A stretch of DNA of 64,000 nt from Clostridium saccharoperbutylacetonicum N1-4(HMT) (GCF_000340885.1 NC_020291.1:1177001-1241000), one strand, 5' to 3'. Numbered from the stretch's first letter, positions 26,639-36,131 are shown. Notes: generated from the sequence alone by a model not told the origin. Numbers and translations: made by a program.

Positions 26639-26722
26639 TGAAATAAAATTAAGGAGGAACATACAGTTGCTCCTTAATTGTTAAAAAATACAATTAAAAA
26701 ATAGAAAGAGAGTGGCAAGAGA

Positions 26723-27577
26723 GTGGGATTAGATATTTTATTTATAATTAAAGCTATTATTATGGGTATAGTGGAAGGAATTACTGAATTTATACCAGTA
26801 TCGTCAACAGGACATTTAATTCTAACAGGAAGCATTATTAATTTTAGAGGCGATTTTGCTGATATGTTTGAAGTAGTAATTCAATTAGGTGCTATACTTG
26901 CAGTAGTGGTACTGTATTGGGAAAAAATAAGGGATAGTGTAGTAGATTTTTTCCAATATATATTTACAAAAGGAAAAGAAGGAGAAGTCGGTTTTAGATT
27001 TGGAATTAATGTTATTGTAGGAACAATTCCAGCTGTTATATTTGGTGGGATTCTTCATGATAAAATTAAAAAAATACTATTTGGTCCAGAACCAGTTGTA
27101 ATTGCATTTCTTGTAGGTGGTATTCTTTTAATAATTATTGAAAATAAATTTAGAAAAAACAAACATGCAATCAGGGATATAGATAAAATAACTCCAATGC
27201 AATCATTGAAAATTGGTTTATTTCAATGTCTTGCTATGTGGCCAGGAATGTCAAGAAGTGCATCAACAATAATGGGAGGATGGGTTGCAGGATTATCAAC
27301 TTCTATTGCTGCTGAATATTCATTTTTCTTAGCTATACCTGCAATGGTAGGTTCATCAGGATTAGACCTAATTAAATTTGATTATTCTCAAATGAATCTT
27401 ACAAATGCTTTGGCATTAGCAATTGGATTTATAGTTTCATTTATAGTTGCATTAATAGTTATGAGAAGATTCATAAATTATTTGAAGAAGAGACCAATGC
27501 GTGTTTTTGCAGTATACAGAATAGGTGCTGGTATAGTATTTGGGATTCTAATATTCCTAAAGGTAATATCAGTTTAG
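26723..27577 (+). CDS. uppP: Undecaprenyl-diphosphatase UppP (BacA)
   Basis: A 284-aa integral membrane phosphatase that regenerates undecaprenyl phosphate for wall and polysaccharide synthesis and gives bacitracin resistance when abundant. Both halves of the active site are visible: EGITEFIPVSSTGH (about 14-27) and WPGMSRSASTIMGG (about 172-185). Eight or so hydrophobic helices cover the rest. Translation probably starts at GTG 26723 after an AGAGAG-type site. It lies downstream of manA beyond a hairpin and is followed by a repeat spacer. Confidence 0.95.
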   Translation: MGLDILFIIKAIIMGIVEGITEFIPVSSTGHLILTGSIINFRGDFADMFEVVIQLGAILAVVVLYWEKIRDSVVDFFQYIFTKGKEGEVGFRFGINVIVGTIPAVIFGGILHDKIKKILFGPEPVVIAFLVGGILLIIIENKFRKNKHAIRDIDKITPMQSLKIGLFQCLAMWPGMSRSASTIMGGWVAGLSTSIAAEYSFFLAIPAMVGSSGLDLIKFDYSQMNLTNALALAIGFIVSFIVALIVMRRFINYLKKRPMRVFAVYRIGAGIVFGILIFLKVISV

Positions 27578-27579
27578 TC

Positions 27580-27650
27580 TATTGTTAATTAACAATTGTC
27601 AATGCTCATTTATTAATGCTCATTGACAATTGAATATTGATAATTATCAG
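27580..27650. repeat. AATTGACAATTGAT-type spacer, copy 3
   Basis: AACAATTGTCAATGCTCATT (27591-27610) is answered by AATGCTCATTGACAATTG, so the segment contains both direct and inverted copies and can fold. Same motif as 11952-12000 and 17236-17340. Confidence 0.55.
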
Positions 27651-27822
27651 GTGATACTATATATTTTTACAAATTCTTTTTAGAGAAAGAATATATTGTA
27701 AATTAATACTTTTCATAAATTAAACTTTGTGATATTATTTAATTAAATAGTCAGAAAATAATGATAATTTACTTTTGATAGTAGTAGACAAAATAAGATT
27801 ATGGTATAGGGGGATTAAGAAT

Positions 27823-28920
27823 ATGTCCAAAGAAATAAAAAAAATAGCATTATTGACTGGAGGAGGAGACTGTCCTGGATTAAATGCAGTAATAAGTGCT
27901 GTAACTAAATCAGCAATATTAAATTATGGATATGAAGTTATTGGATATAAATTCGGATATAGAGGATTATATAATAACGATTTTATTCAACTAGATATGA
28001 CAACTGTATCAGGCTTAATATCAAGAGGAGGAACAATACTTTATAGTTCTAATAAAGATAACTTATTTGATTATGCAGTAGAAGAAGAAGGTAAGGTTAT
28101 AAAAAGAGATGTATCAGATGTGGCTGTTGAAAATTTGCGTAAGGAAGGTGTAGACGTTTTAATAGTTATTGGAGGAGATGGAACTTTAACGTCCGCAAGA
28201 GATTTTTCCAGAAAAGGAGTAAAAGTTATTGGAGTTCCAAAAACTATTGATAATGATTTAGGTTCAACAGATATAACATTTGGATTTAATACATCAATAG
28301 CTATTGCGACAGAAGCACTAGATAGATTGCATACTACAGCAGAATCACATCATAGAATAATGATTTTAGAGGTTATGGGTAGAAATGCAGGATTTATAGC
28401 ATTAGAATCAGGAATAGCAGGTTCAGCTGATGTAATTTTATTACCCGAAATTCCATATGATATAAATAAGATTGTAGAAAAAATTGAAGATAGAAAGAAA
28501 CATGGAAAGTTATTTACTATAATAGTAGTTGCAGAAGGTGCAAAACCAAAAGATGGGGAAGTAAGTGTTGCTAAAATAGTAGCTGATAGTCCAGATCCAA
28601 TTAGACTTGGAGGAATTGGCAATAAGTTAGCAAACGATTTAGAGAAGATAGTTAAAGAAAGAGAAGTTAGATGCACAGTTCTTGGCCATATTCAAAGAGG
28701 AGGTACTACAGGTACATTTGATAGAATATTATCAACAAGATATGGTGTTGCAGCTGTAGATCTTATTAACCGTGGTAAATTCGGAAGTATGGTATGTTTA
28801 AAAGGTAAAGAAATTACTTATGATAGTTTAGAAAATGTCATTGGAAATAACAAACAAGTTGATCCAAATGGAGAATTAGTAAGTGTGGCAAAGAAAATAG
28901 GTATATCCTTTGCAGATTAA
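27823..28920 (+). CDS. pfkA: 6-phosphofructokinase with mixed ATP/PPi-type signature
   Basis: A 365-aa phosphofructokinase, which phosphorylates fructose 6-phosphate in glycolysis. The start is at ATG 27823, with GGGGG 7-11 bases upstream; the longer frame from 27775 crosses that site. Substrate motifs are TGGGDCPGLN, GGDGT and PKTIDND, then MGRNAGFIA and GHIQRGG. GGDG is typical of ATP-dependent enzymes, while PKTIDND with Lys is typical of pyrophosphate-dependent or mixed-group enzymes (ATP-type PfkA usually has PGTIDND). At 365 aa it is longer than the 319-aa clostridial PfkA, so it is likely a second isozyme. Confidence 0.9.
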   Translation: MSKEIKKIALLTGGGDCPGLNAVISAVTKSAILNYGYEVIGYKFGYRGLYNNDFIQLDMTTVSGLISRGGTILYSSNKDNLFDYAVEEEGKVIKRDVSDVAVENLRKEGVDVLIVIGGDGTLTSARDFSRKGVKVIGVPKTIDNDLGSTDITFGFNTSIAIATEALDRLHTTAESHHRIMILEVMGRNAGFIALESGIAGSADVILLPEIPYDINKIVEKIEDRKKHGKLFTIIVVAEGAKPKDGEVSVAKIVADSPDPIRLGGIGNKLANDLEKIVKEREVRCTVLGHIQRGGTTGTFDRILSTRYGVAAVDLINRGKFGSMVCLKGKEITYDSLENVIGNNKQVDPNGELVSVAKKIGISFAD

Positions 28921-29008
28921 ATTATTAAATATAGGCACTGGTTTTAACAATTAGTGCTTATAGGATACCTAATGACATTAGAAGTATTTTAGAAAGCGGT
29001 GGGTATTT

Positions 29009-29785
29009 ATGAAAGAAGTTAAAAGATATTTAGAATCAAGAATTGGAACTTATGCATTTTTCTTTGAAGATTTGGAAAGCGGATTTAGTTATGGATATAA
29101 TGAAAATGTACAAATGACAGCTGCTGGATGCATGAAATTACCAATTTCAGTATCAGTATTAAAGTATGTTGAGGATGGTAAAATTGATTTTTTAGATAAA
29201 ATAAAGATTGAGGAAGCAGATAAGGTTTATGGAACTGGAATTCTGCATGAATTTGATAATAGAGAATACACTGTATTTGAGTTGTTAGTTGCTATGTTAA
29301 TTCAAAGTGATAATACAGCAGCTAATAAACTTATTGATATAGTTGGAATAGATAGAATAAATGATGATATAGAAGCTCAAGGTTTAAAAAATACTAAATT
29401 AAATAGAAGGACTTCAGATGAAAGGGCAGCTAGTAATGGAATAGAAAACATAACAAGTGCTTTAGACTTGGCAAAAATATGGAAGCATTTATTTAATTCG
29501 AGTTTCTTAAATGAGAAAAATAGCATAATGCTTATGGATATATTACGAAGACAGCAAATGAAAAATAAGTTAGCTCTTTATATTCCAGATGATTTGAAAT
29601 ACGAAATTTCAAGTAAAACAGGTGATAAGGCTAATGTTGAAAATGATACAGCATTAATTCATACTCATAAAGGATCATTTACATTTACAGTTCTTTCAAT
29701 GGGAATTCCTAATAGTGTATATGGAACAGTAACTCTTGCAAAGTGTGGAAAGATGATGTGGGATAGTATAATGAATAATTTTTAG
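29009..29785 (+). CDS. Serine beta-lactamase-fold protein lacking the catalytic serine
   Basis: 258 aa with class A beta-lactamase/transpeptidase-like topology and no signal peptide. The SDN motif (Ser100-Asp101-Asn102 in QSDNTAAN) and the KTG motif (203-205) are present. At the SxxK position the sequence reads AAGCMKLP: Gly40 replaces the nucleophilic serine, Lys43 is kept and Cys41 follows. The Glu of the omega loop is not evident. Family members without a signal act in the cytosol as esterases or have unknown roles. It is either inactive or uses a shifted nucleophile; I cannot tell which. A strong terminator follows. AAAGCGGTGGG precedes the ATG. Confidence 0.85.
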   Translation: MKEVKRYLESRIGTYAFFFEDLESGFSYGYNENVQMTAAGCMKLPISVSVLKYVEDGKIDFLDKIKIEEADKVYGTGILHEFDNREYTVFELLVAMLIQSDNTAANKLIDIVGIDRINDDIEAQGLKNTKLNRRTSDERAASNGIENITSALDLAKIWKHLFNSSFLNEKNSIMLMDILRRQQMKNKLALYIPDDLKYEISSKTGDKANVENDTALIHTHKGSFTFTVLSMGIPNSVYGTVTLAKCGKMMWDSIMNNF

Positions 29786-29797
29786 AAAAATTAACAT

Positions 29798-29831
29798 AAT
29801 AACTCCTAGGATGCTAGGAGTTATTTTTTCA
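29798..29831 (+). terminator. Terminator before the pyr operon
   Basis: AATAACTCCTAG (29798-29809) pairs with CTAGGAGTTATT (29814-29825), followed by TTTT. Confidence 0.9.
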
Positions 29832-29850
29832 ATATATAGCATAATTTTTA

Positions 29851-29879
29851 TTGACACGGCCTCTAAGAAATGTTATTCT
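29851..29879 (+). promoter_or_regulatory. pyr operon promoter
   Basis: Consensus TTGACA (29851-29856), 17-base spacer, TATTCT (29874-29879). Transcription would begin about 29887, just before the PyrR-binding leader. Confidence 0.8.
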
Positions 29880-29893
29880 TACACAAAGAATAA

Positions 29894-29988
29894 CCTTTAA
29901 TTTGATTCAGAGAAATCAATAAGGAAGTTATATAATGCCATGAGTTTAGGATTATTGTGCCTTCCTTTTTTTAAAGGAAGCTTTTTTT
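29894..29988 (+). promoter_or_regulatory. PyrR-type attenuator (binding hairpin, antiterminator, terminator)
   Basis: The anti-antiterminator hairpin lies at 29894-29924: CCTT pairs with AAGG, and GATT with AATC, around the conserved CAGAGA loop bound by PyrR when UMP is present. AAGGAAG (29921-29927) is complementary to CTTCCTT (29961-29967), forming the antiterminator. The competing terminator is CTTCCTTT (29961-29968) with AAAGGAAG (29973-29980) and seven T residues. Because AAGG is shared, PyrR binding would release the terminator and stop pyr transcription. The logic follows the Bacillus pyr leaders. pyrR itself is not in the window. Confidence 0.85.
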
Positions 29989-30001
29989 ATATAATTTCCT
30001 A

Positions 30002-30032
30002 CCTTTAAATTAACACAGAGAGGTTAAGAAGG
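30002..30032 (+). promoter_or_regulatory. Second PyrR-like hairpin over the pyrB ribosome binding site
   Basis: CCTTTAAATTAACACAGAGA followed by GGTTAAGAAGG repeats the PyrR-binding layout: CCTT/AAGG outer pairs, TTAA/TTAA inner pairs and a CAGAGAGG loop. Its 3' arm AAGAAGG is part of the AAGAAGGAG Shine-Dalgarno site of pyrB (ATG at 30044), so a bound hairpin would also block translation. Confidence 0.75.
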
Positions 30033-30043
30033 AGTGATGATAA

Positions 30044-30970
30044 ATGATAACAGAAATTAAACATTTAATTGAACCTATGGATTTTACTATAGAGGAATTA
30101 GATGAATTATTCAAACTTGCACATCAAATAATAGCATGTCCTAAGGAATTTTCTCATATATGTGATGGGAAGATTTTAGCCACTTTATTTTATGAACCAA
30201 GCACACGAACTAGATTGAGCTTTGAGGCTGCAATGATGAGACTTGGCGGAAAAATTCTTGGGTTTTCAGAACCTAATTCAACTTCAATTTCTAAAGGAGA
30301 AACTTTAGCAGATACGATAAAAATGGTATCAATTTATTCAGATATTATAGCTATGAGACATCCAAAAGAAGGAGCAGCAAAAGTTGCAAGCCTTTATTCA
30401 AATGTGCCTATAATTAATGCAGGTGATGGTGGACATCAACATCCAACTCAAACTTTAGCAGACCTACTTACAATTACAAGTTTAAAGAATGGATTAAATA
30501 ATCATGCAATTGGGATTTGCGGAGATTTAAAATTTGGTAGAACTGTTCACTCTCTTATTAAAGCTATGTCACGATACAAAAATAATAAGTTTGTTTTGAT
30601 ATCACCAAAAGAACTTTCAATACCGCAATACATAAGAGAAGAAATACTGCAAAAAAATAATATTGAATACCTAGAAGTAGAAAAATTAGAAGATGTAATA
30701 GAAAATCTTGATATTTTATATATGACAAGAGTTCAAAAAGAGAGATTTTTTAATGAAGAAGAATATTTAAGATTGAAAGATAGTTACATATTAGATAAAG
30801 AAAAAATGAATCTTGCTAAGAGCGATATGATTGTAATGCATCCACTTCCAAGGGTTAACGAAATTGCCCATGAAGTAGATAATGATGAAAGAGCTTCATA
30901 TTTTAAGCAAGCTGAATACGGAATGTATGTAAGAATGGCATTAATGATCAAACTTTTGGGGGTGATGTAG
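30044..30970 (+). CDS. pyrB: Aspartate carbamoyltransferase catalytic subunit
   Basis: 308 aa; condenses carbamoyl phosphate and aspartate, the first committed pyrimidine step. The carbamoyl phosphate loop [11 protein letters not shown], the active-site loop [19 protein letters not shown] and the MHPLPR motif are all present at normal length. pyrI begins 2 bases after its stop, so the enzyme should be the allosteric PyrB6I6-type complex. Expression is under the upstream PyrR-type leader. Start fixed by AAGAAGGAG. Confidence 0.98.
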   Translation: MITEIKHLIEPMDFTIEELDELFKLAHQIIACPKEFSHICDGKILATLFYEPSTRTRLSFEAAMMRLGGKILGFSEPNSTSISKGETLADTIKMVSIYSDIIAMRHPKEGAAKVASLYSNVPIINAGDGGHQHPTQTLADLLTITSLKNGLNNHAIGICGDLKFGRTVHSLIKAMSRYKNNKFVLISPKELSIPQYIREEILQKNNIEYLEVEKLEDVIENLDILYMTRVQKERFFNEEEYLRLKDSYILDKEKMNLAKSDMIVMHPLPRVNEIAHEVDNDERASYFKQAEYGMYVRMALMIKLLGVM

Positions 30971-30971
30971 A

Positions 30972-31403
30972 ATGCTTGAAATTACAAGTATTAAAAATGG
31001 AATAGTAATAGACCACATACAAGCAGGAGTTGGTGTCAAAATATTTAATTATTTAGGCTTAGATACTAGTAGTTATAGTGTTGCGCTAATAATTAATGCT
31101 GACAGCAAAAAGCTTGGAAAGAAAGATATAATAAAAATAGAAAATTGTGATAATATTGATTATACTGTGTTGGCATTACTTTCTCCAACAGTTACTATAT
31201 GTGAAGTTAAGGATGAACGAATTGTTGATAAAATTAGGCCACAGCTTCCTAGTAAAGTAGAAAATATAATTAAATGTAAAAATCCAAGTTGCATAACTAG
31301 CACTGAAGAATATGTACCTCATTCATTTGTCTTAGTAGATAAAGAAAATGGAAGATATAGATGTGAATATTGTGACGAAATAACAAAACTCTCAGACCTA
31401 TAA
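30972..31403 (+). CDS. pyrI: Aspartate carbamoyltransferase regulatory subunit
   Basis: 143 aa; binds CTP/ATP and adjusts PyrB activity. The N-terminal nucleotide-binding domain begins [18 protein letters not shown]. The C-terminal zinc domain carries the four cysteines as CKNPSC and CEYC, which hold the interface with PyrB. The length is slightly below the enterobacterial protein but complete. Gap to pyrB 2 bases, with GGGGGTG before the ATG: tight coupling. Confidence 0.97.
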   Translation: MLEITSIKNGIVIDHIQAGVGVKIFNYLGLDTSSYSVALIINADSKKLGKKDIIKIENCDNIDYTVLALLSPTVTICEVKDERIVDKIRPQLPSKVENIIKCKNPSCITSTEEYVPHSFVLVDKENGRYRCEYCDEITKLSDL

Positions 31404-31413
31404 TCTATACCTA

Positions 31414-31466
31414 CTAACTGTAAATTGAATAACCAACTGTAAATTGTAAACTATAAACTGAATTAC
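31414..31466. repeat. Palindromic spacer between pyrI and pyrC, copy 2
   Basis: Tandem and inverted AACTGTAAATTG/AACTATAAACTG units ending in ACTGAATTACC next to the GGGGTG ribosome binding site. The right end closely matches that of the spacer at 10006-10104 (ACTGAATTAAC). Confidence 0.6.
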
Positions 31467-31478
31467 CGGGGTGTTTAT

Positions 31479-32684
31479 ATGGAACTATTAATTAAGAATG
31501 CAAGGATAATAGATGTAACTCAAGATTTTCATGGAGACATATATATTAAGGACGGAATAATAAACGAAGTTGGTAAGAGTATAACAAAAGATAATGTGCA
31601 GATACTTGACTGTGAAGGGAAAATTGTAATGCCAGCTTTTATTGATACTCACGCTCATTTTAGAGATCCAGGTCTTACTTGGAAAGAAGATATTGAAACA
31701 GGTTCCAAAGCAGCTTTAAAAGGTGGATATACTGGTGTTTGTTTAATGGCAAATACTAGACCTATATGTTCATCTAAAGAGACTTTAGAATTTGTAAGAA
31801 ATAGATCGAAGGAGCTTAATTTGATAGAGGTTCATCAATGCTTATCTATCACAAAGAACTTCGATGGAATTACATTAGACCACCTAAAAGATCTTGAAGA
31901 TGATAAGGAAATAAAGGCAATTTCAGATGATGGAGTTGGTGTAGCTAATTCAAATACAATGCTTGAAGCTATGAAAATTGCAAAAAAGAATAACTGGGTT
32001 ATAATGTCTCATGCAGAAAGTCCAGAGTTTTCAAAAGTCGATATGAGAATAGCTGAGAACATGATGACATTAAGAGATATTGAACTAGCCAAGTTAAGTG
32101 GGGCTAGACTACATATGTGTCATGTTAGTACAGAGGAAGCAGTAAAATACATAATTGAAGGAAAAATGAGTGGTGCAAATATCACTATGGAAATAACACC
32201 ACATCATATAGGTCTTACAAGAGATATAAATGACTATAGAGTTAATCCGCCAATACGAGAAAAAGAAGATGTAGAAGCTATAATAAAGGCAATAAAATTG
32301 GGAATGGTTGATACTATAGGAACAGATCATGCACCTCATACAGCTGAAGAAAAGAAAAATGGTTCTCCAGGAATGGTTGGTCTTGAAACTGCATTTTCAA
32401 TTTGCTACACAAAATTAGTTAAGGATAATAATGTTTCTTTAAATAAATTAAGCGAACTTATGTCTTATAATTCAGCTAAGCTTCTTGGAATGAATAAAGG
32501 AAAAATAAGTGTTGGCGCAGATGGAGATTTAGTTGTTATAGATACTGAAAATAAGATAAAAATTAATCCAGAAGAGTTTGAATCAAAAGGCAAAAATACT
32601 CCATTTGTTGGGATGGAATTTTATGGGCAAGTACTTACAACAATAAAAGGTGGAGAAATTAAATTTAATTCAGTTAATAAGTAA
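31479..32684 (+). CDS. pyrC: Dihydroorotase
   Basis: A 401-aa class I dihydroorotase that cyclises carbamoyl aspartate to dihydroorotate. The metal ligands appear in [10 protein letters not shown], with the following [29 protein letters not shown] and GTDHAPHT. The amidohydrolase composite beta-domain is formed by the N- and C-terminal ends. A GGGGTG site precedes the ATG. It is separated from pyrI by a repeat spacer but clearly lies in the same operon. Confidence 0.97.
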   Translation: MELLIKNARIIDVTQDFHGDIYIKDGIINEVGKSITKDNVQILDCEGKIVMPAFIDTHAHFRDPGLTWKEDIETGSKAALKGGYTGVCLMANTRPICSSKETLEFVRNRSKELNLIEVHQCLSITKNFDGITLDHLKDLEDDKEIKAISDDGVGVANSNTMLEAMKIAKKNNWVIMSHAESPEFSKVDMRIAENMMTLRDIELAKLSGARLHMCHVSTEEAVKYIIEGKMSGANITMEITPHHIGLTRDINDYRVNPPIREKEDVEAIIKAIKLGMVDTIGTDHAPHTAEEKKNGSPGMVGLETAFSICYTKLVKDNNVSLNKLSELMSYNSAKLLGMNKGKISVGADGDLVVIDTENKIKINPEEFESKGKNTPFVGMEFYGQVLTTIKGGEIKFNSVNK

Positions 32685-32764
32685 CAGTTAAAAATTCTTG
32701 TAGAATTTTATTCTGGGAAGTTTCTTTTAAACTCATAACTGATAACTGTTAACTCATAACTGAA
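32685..32764. repeat. Palindromic spacer between pyrC and pyrF, copy 3
   Basis: CAGTTAAAAATTCTTGTAGAATTTTATTCTGGG with a small AAATTCTTGTAGAATTT hairpin, then AACTCATAACTGATAACTGTTAACTCATAACTGAAC. The outer CAGTTA/TAACTG arms are inverted. It ends at the ribosome binding site of pyrF. Confidence 0.6.
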
Positions 32765-32780
32765 CGAAAGGGTGTTTTAA

Positions 32781-33650
32781 ATGACAAGTTACATAATTGA
32801 TAAGTTATATGATAGAGTTGAAAAAAGAGGAGTAGTTTGTGTAGGCTTAGATACTGCCTTAGACTATTTGCCAGAACATATAAAAGAAGGAAGAACTCCA
32901 AGTGAAGCTATTTTTGAATTTAATAAACAAATTATAGATGCAACTTTTGATGTGGCAGCATGCTTTAAGGTTCAAATTGCATATTACGAAGCTTTAGGCT
33001 TAGAAGGATTAATTGCATATAAGAAAACCTTAGCTTATTTACGAGAAAAAGATGAAATAATAATAGCTGATATAAAAAGGGGAGATATAGCAGCAACTGC
33101 AACGATGTATGCAAAAGCTCATTTTGAAGGAGAGTTTGAAGCTGATTTCATAACATTAAGTCCTTATATGGGAATGGATAGCATCGAACCATATCTACCT
33201 TATTTAGAAAGAGGAAATAAAGGTGTTTTCAGTTTGGTAAGAACATCAAATCCAGGAGCAGAAGACATTGAATATTTGGATACCATAGGAAATAAGAAGG
33301 TTTATGAGGTAGTAGCAGATAAGATAACTGAAATGAGTAAAAATATAAAAGGAAAGTGTGGGTATTCAGCAATTGGGGGAGTTATTGGTTGTACTTATGT
33401 TGAAGAGGGACAGAAGATAAGAGCTAATTATAATAATATGTTTTTCTTAATACCAGGATATGGTGCACAAGGAGGAACTGCAGAGGATGTTGCATTATAT
33501 TTAAATAATGGAAATGGTGGAGTCGTTAATTCGTCAAGAGGAATATTGCTTGCTTACAAGAAGGAAAATAGAGAAAAAGAATTTGCGTTATGTGCAAGAG
33601 AAGAAGCGATAAAAATGAGAGACGCAATAAAGAAGGCAGTTAATAATTAG
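32781..33650 (+). CDS. pyrF: Orotidine 5'-phosphate decarboxylase (long form)
   Basis: 289 aa; decarboxylates OMP to UMP. It belongs to the longer PyrF subfamily: VCVGLDTALDYLP at the start, the catalytic ADIKRGDIAATA segment (Lys/Asp array), SPYMGMDSIEPY, and the phosphate-binding PGYGAQGG near the end. AAAGGGTG precedes the ATG. pyrK follows after 9 bases. Confidence 0.96.
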   Translation: MTSYIIDKLYDRVEKRGVVCVGLDTALDYLPEHIKEGRTPSEAIFEFNKQIIDATFDVAACFKVQIAYYEALGLEGLIAYKKTLAYLREKDEIIIADIKRGDIAATATMYAKAHFEGEFEADFITLSPYMGMDSIEPYLPYLERGNKGVFSLVRTSNPGAEDIEYLDTIGNKKVYEVVADKITEMSKNIKGKCGYSAIGGVIGCTYVEEGQKIRANYNNMFFLIPGYGAQGGTAEDVALYLNNGNGGVVNSSRGILLAYKKENREKEFALCAREEAIKMRDAIKKAVNN

Positions 33651-33659
33651 GAGGTTAGT

Positions 33660-34403
33660 ATGGCTATAACTTATAGAAATGCAAAAGTAATTTCAAATGA
33701 GGAAATTTCAAAGGATATATATAAATTAGTAGTGGAAGATGATTCAGAAATAAAAGCAGGACAATTTTATATGCTTAAAATTAATGGGGTAACTTTCCTT
33801 CCAAGACCAATAAGTATTTGTGAAAAAACAGAAAATAGATTGACATTTTTATATGCTGTAGTTGGAGAAGGTACTAAGGAATATAAAATGCTTAAAAAAG
33901 ATGATTTCATTAATATTACAGGACCACTTGGAAACGGATTTGATATAGAAAAAAATTATAATAGAGTTGCATTAGTTGCAGGAGGAATAGGAACTGCACC
34001 TATGTTAGAACTTGCAAAAAAATTAAGAAAAAAAGATAAAAATCAAAAAATAGATTTATATGCAGGGTTTAGAGATGAAATTTATTTAATAGATGAGTTA
34101 AAAGAATATGTAGATGAAATTAGCATATCTACAAATACAGGAAAGCATGGACACAAAGGGTTTATTACTGAACTTTTAAAACCTGAAAATTATGATACGG
34201 TGCTATGCTGCGGACCAGAAATAATGATGAAAAAAGTTGTAGATATGTGCAAAGAAAAAAATGTAAGTGTATATGTTTCTATGGAAAAGCATATGGCCTG
34301 TGGAGTTGGAGCTTGTTTAGTATGCACATGCAAAACAAAGGATGGCCACAAGAGAACTTGTAAAGATGGGCCAGTTTTTGACGGATACTATGTGGAATTA
34401 TAA
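33660..34403 (+). CDS. pyrK: Dihydroorotate dehydrogenase electron-transfer subunit
   Basis: 247 aa; carries FAD and a [2Fe-2S] cluster and passes electrons from PyrD to NAD. The FAD domain has FLPRPISIC and AVVGEGTKE. The NAD domain has [11 protein letters not shown] and CCGPEIMM. The cluster motif is seen in [13 protein letters not shown] plus the later [14 protein letters not shown] precedes the ATG. Pairing with pyrD directly downstream identifies the heteromeric class 1B enzyme. Confidence 0.96.
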   Translation: MAITYRNAKVISNEEISKDIYKLVVEDDSEIKAGQFYMLKINGVTFLPRPISICEKTENRLTFLYAVVGEGTKEYKMLKKDDFINITGPLGNGFDIEKNYNRVALVAGGIGTAPMLELAKKLRKKDKNQKIDLYAGFRDEIYLIDELKEYVDEISISTNTGKHGHKGFITELLKPENYDTVLCCGPEIMMKKVVDMCKEKNVSVYVSMEKHMACGVGACLVCTCKTKDGHKRTCKDGPVFDGYYVEL

Positions 34404-34423
34404 GAGCAAAGGGGAAAATCTAT

Positions 34424-35320
34424 ATGATGAAAGTTACTATTAATAATGTAGAATTTAAAAATCCTGTAATTGCCGCATCAGGAACTTTTGGCTTCGGAGC
34501 TGAATATAACAATTTTTATGATGTTGGAATTCTTGGAGGCATATCATCTAAAGGACTTACTATAAATCCGAAACAAGGAAATGAAGGAATAAGGGTATTT
34601 GAAACACCATCTGGAATGATGAATTCAGTAGGGTTACAAAATCCAGGAATAGATGCATTTATAAAATATGAACTTCCTAATATGAGAAAGTTAGGTACTA
34701 ATGTTATAGCAAATATTGGCGGAGGTTGCTTTGAAGATTATGAAGCAGCTGTAACTAAGATTAATGATACAGATGTTGATATGATTGAACTTAATATTTC
34801 ATGCCCTAATGTTAAACATGGTGGTATGGCCTTTGGTATTAAGTCAGATGTTGCTTATGATGTGGTGAAAAAAATTAAGGCTATAAGTAAAAAGCCATTA
34901 ATGGTAAAATTATCACCAAATGCAGAAAATATAGTTGACATGGCTGTAAAATGTCAAGAAGCAGGAGCAGATTCACTTTCGCTTATAAATACATTAAATG
35001 CAATGGCAGTTGATATATATAATAGGAAACCAATATTTAACAATGTTACAGCAGGTCTATCAGGTCCAGCAGTAAAACCAGTAGCACTTAGAATGGTTCA
35101 TCAAGTGGCTAAGGCTGTTGAGATACCAGTAATAGGTCTTGGTGGAATTTGCAGTGGAAAAGATGCAATTGAATTTATGATGGCAGGTGCAAGTGCAATT
35201 CAAATAGGAACAGTTAATTTTGTGAATCCAATGGCTGGGAAAGAAATCATTGAAGAAATGGAAAGTTTCTTAAAAGATCAAGGGATTAAAGATATCAATG
35301 AAATAATTGGAATAATTTAG
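34424..35320 (+). CDS. pyrD: Dihydroorotate dehydrogenase class 1B, catalytic subunit
   Basis: 298 aa; an FMN TIM-barrel oxidising dihydroorotate to orotate. Visible motifs are [18 protein letters not shown], the active-site loop with the class 1 catalytic cysteine [22 protein letters not shown] and the FMN phosphate site GLGGICSG plus ASAIQIGT. Two successive ATG codons stand at 34424 and 34427 after AAAGGGG; either may be used. It depends on PyrK, encoded 20 bases upstream. Confidence 0.97.
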   Translation: MMKVTINNVEFKNPVIAASGTFGFGAEYNNFYDVGILGGISSKGLTINPKQGNEGIRVFETPSGMMNSVGLQNPGIDAFIKYELPNMRKLGTNVIANIGGGCFEDYEAAVTKINDTDVDMIELNISCPNVKHGGMAFGIKSDVAYDVVKKIKAISKKPLMVKLSPNAENIVDMAVKCQEAGADSLSLINTLNAMAVDIYNRKPIFNNVTAGLSGPAVKPVALRMVHQVAKAVEIPVIGLGGICSGKDAIEFMMAGASAIQIGTVNFVNPMAGKEIIEEMESFLKDQGIKDINEIIGII

Positions 35321-35324
35321 GTGG

Positions 35325-35440
35325 TTAACAGTTTACAACTTACAGTCTACAGTTAGATCTGAGAAGCCTACGGCTTTTCAGAAATCCAGTTATGAAGTTC
35401 CTCCTTAACTGTAAACTATGCACTGTGAACTGTAAACTAA
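35325..35440. repeat. Palindromic spacer between pyrD and pyrE, copy 4
   Basis: Outer arms TTAACAGTTTACA and TGTGAACTGTAAACTA enclose the TCTGAGAAGCCTACGGCTTTTCAGA hairpin (35358-35382). The element carries a GGATTTCT/AGAAATCC block shared with copies at 40760 and 43470. It abuts the AGGAGG of pyrE. Confidence 0.7.
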
Positions 35441-35456
35441 TATAGGAGGTAGTTTT

Positions 35457-36131
35457 ATGAAAGCTTATAAAAGAGAATTTATTGAATTTATGATTGAATG
35501 TGGTGTTTTAACTTTTGGAGATTTTGTTACTAAGAGTGGAAGAAAAACTCCGTTCTTTGTTAATACAGGTAATTATCAAACAGGAAGTCAATTAAAAAGG
35601 CTTGGAGAATTTTATGCAGAAGCTATACATGAAAATTTTGGCGATGACTACGATGTATTATTTGGGCCAGCATATAAAGGAATTCCATTAGGGGTGACGA
35701 CTGCAATAGCACTTTCAAATTCTTTTGATGTTGAGGTAAAATACTGTTCAAATAGAAAAGAAGTTAAGGATCATGGTGATACTGGAATCCTATTAGGAAG
35801 TAAATTAAAAGATGGTGATAGAGTTTTGATTGTTGAAGATGTTACAACAGCAGGAACTTCAATATATGAAACTATGCCTATCTTAAAAAGTCAAGCAAAT
35901 GTGAATGTAAAAGGGCTTATAATATCAGTAGATAGAATGGAAAGAGGCCAAGGAGAACAATCAGCTTTAACTGAAATCAGAGAAAAATTTGGATTTAAGA
36001 CTTGTGCTATAGTTACTATGGCTGAAGTTATAGAATATCTATATAATAAAGAAATTAACGGAAATATACTTATTACTGATGAAATTAAAGTGAGAATAGA
36101 TGAGTATTATAAACAATATGGTGCTAAATAA
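35457..36131 (+). CDS. pyrE: Orotate phosphoribosyltransferase
   Basis: 224 aa; joins orotate and PRPP to give OMP. The PRPP-binding motif VLIVEDVTTAGTS (about 125-137) is intact, and GPAYKGIPLG and KEVKDHGDTG supply the catalytic loop with Lys. ATAGGAGGTAG precedes the ATG. It is the last gene of the pyr operon; no classical terminator follows, but a foldback element begins 58 bases downstream. Confidence 0.97.
   Translation: MKAYKREFIEFMIECGVLTFGDFVTKSGRKTPFFVNTGNYQTGSQLKRLGEFYAEAIHENFGDDYDVLFGPAYKGIPLGVTTAIALSNSFDVEVKYCSNRKEVKDHGDTGILLGSKLKDGDRVLIVEDVTTAGTSIYETMPILKSQANVNVKGLIISVDRMERGQGEQSALTEIREKFGFKTCAIVTMAEVIEYLYNKEINGNILITDEIKVRIDEYYKQYGAK

Noticed and set aside
31404..31478. Short direct repeats resembling a CRISPR array
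   Set aside because: Units are about 12 bp, degenerate, inverted as well as direct, and no spacers of constant length or cas genes exist.
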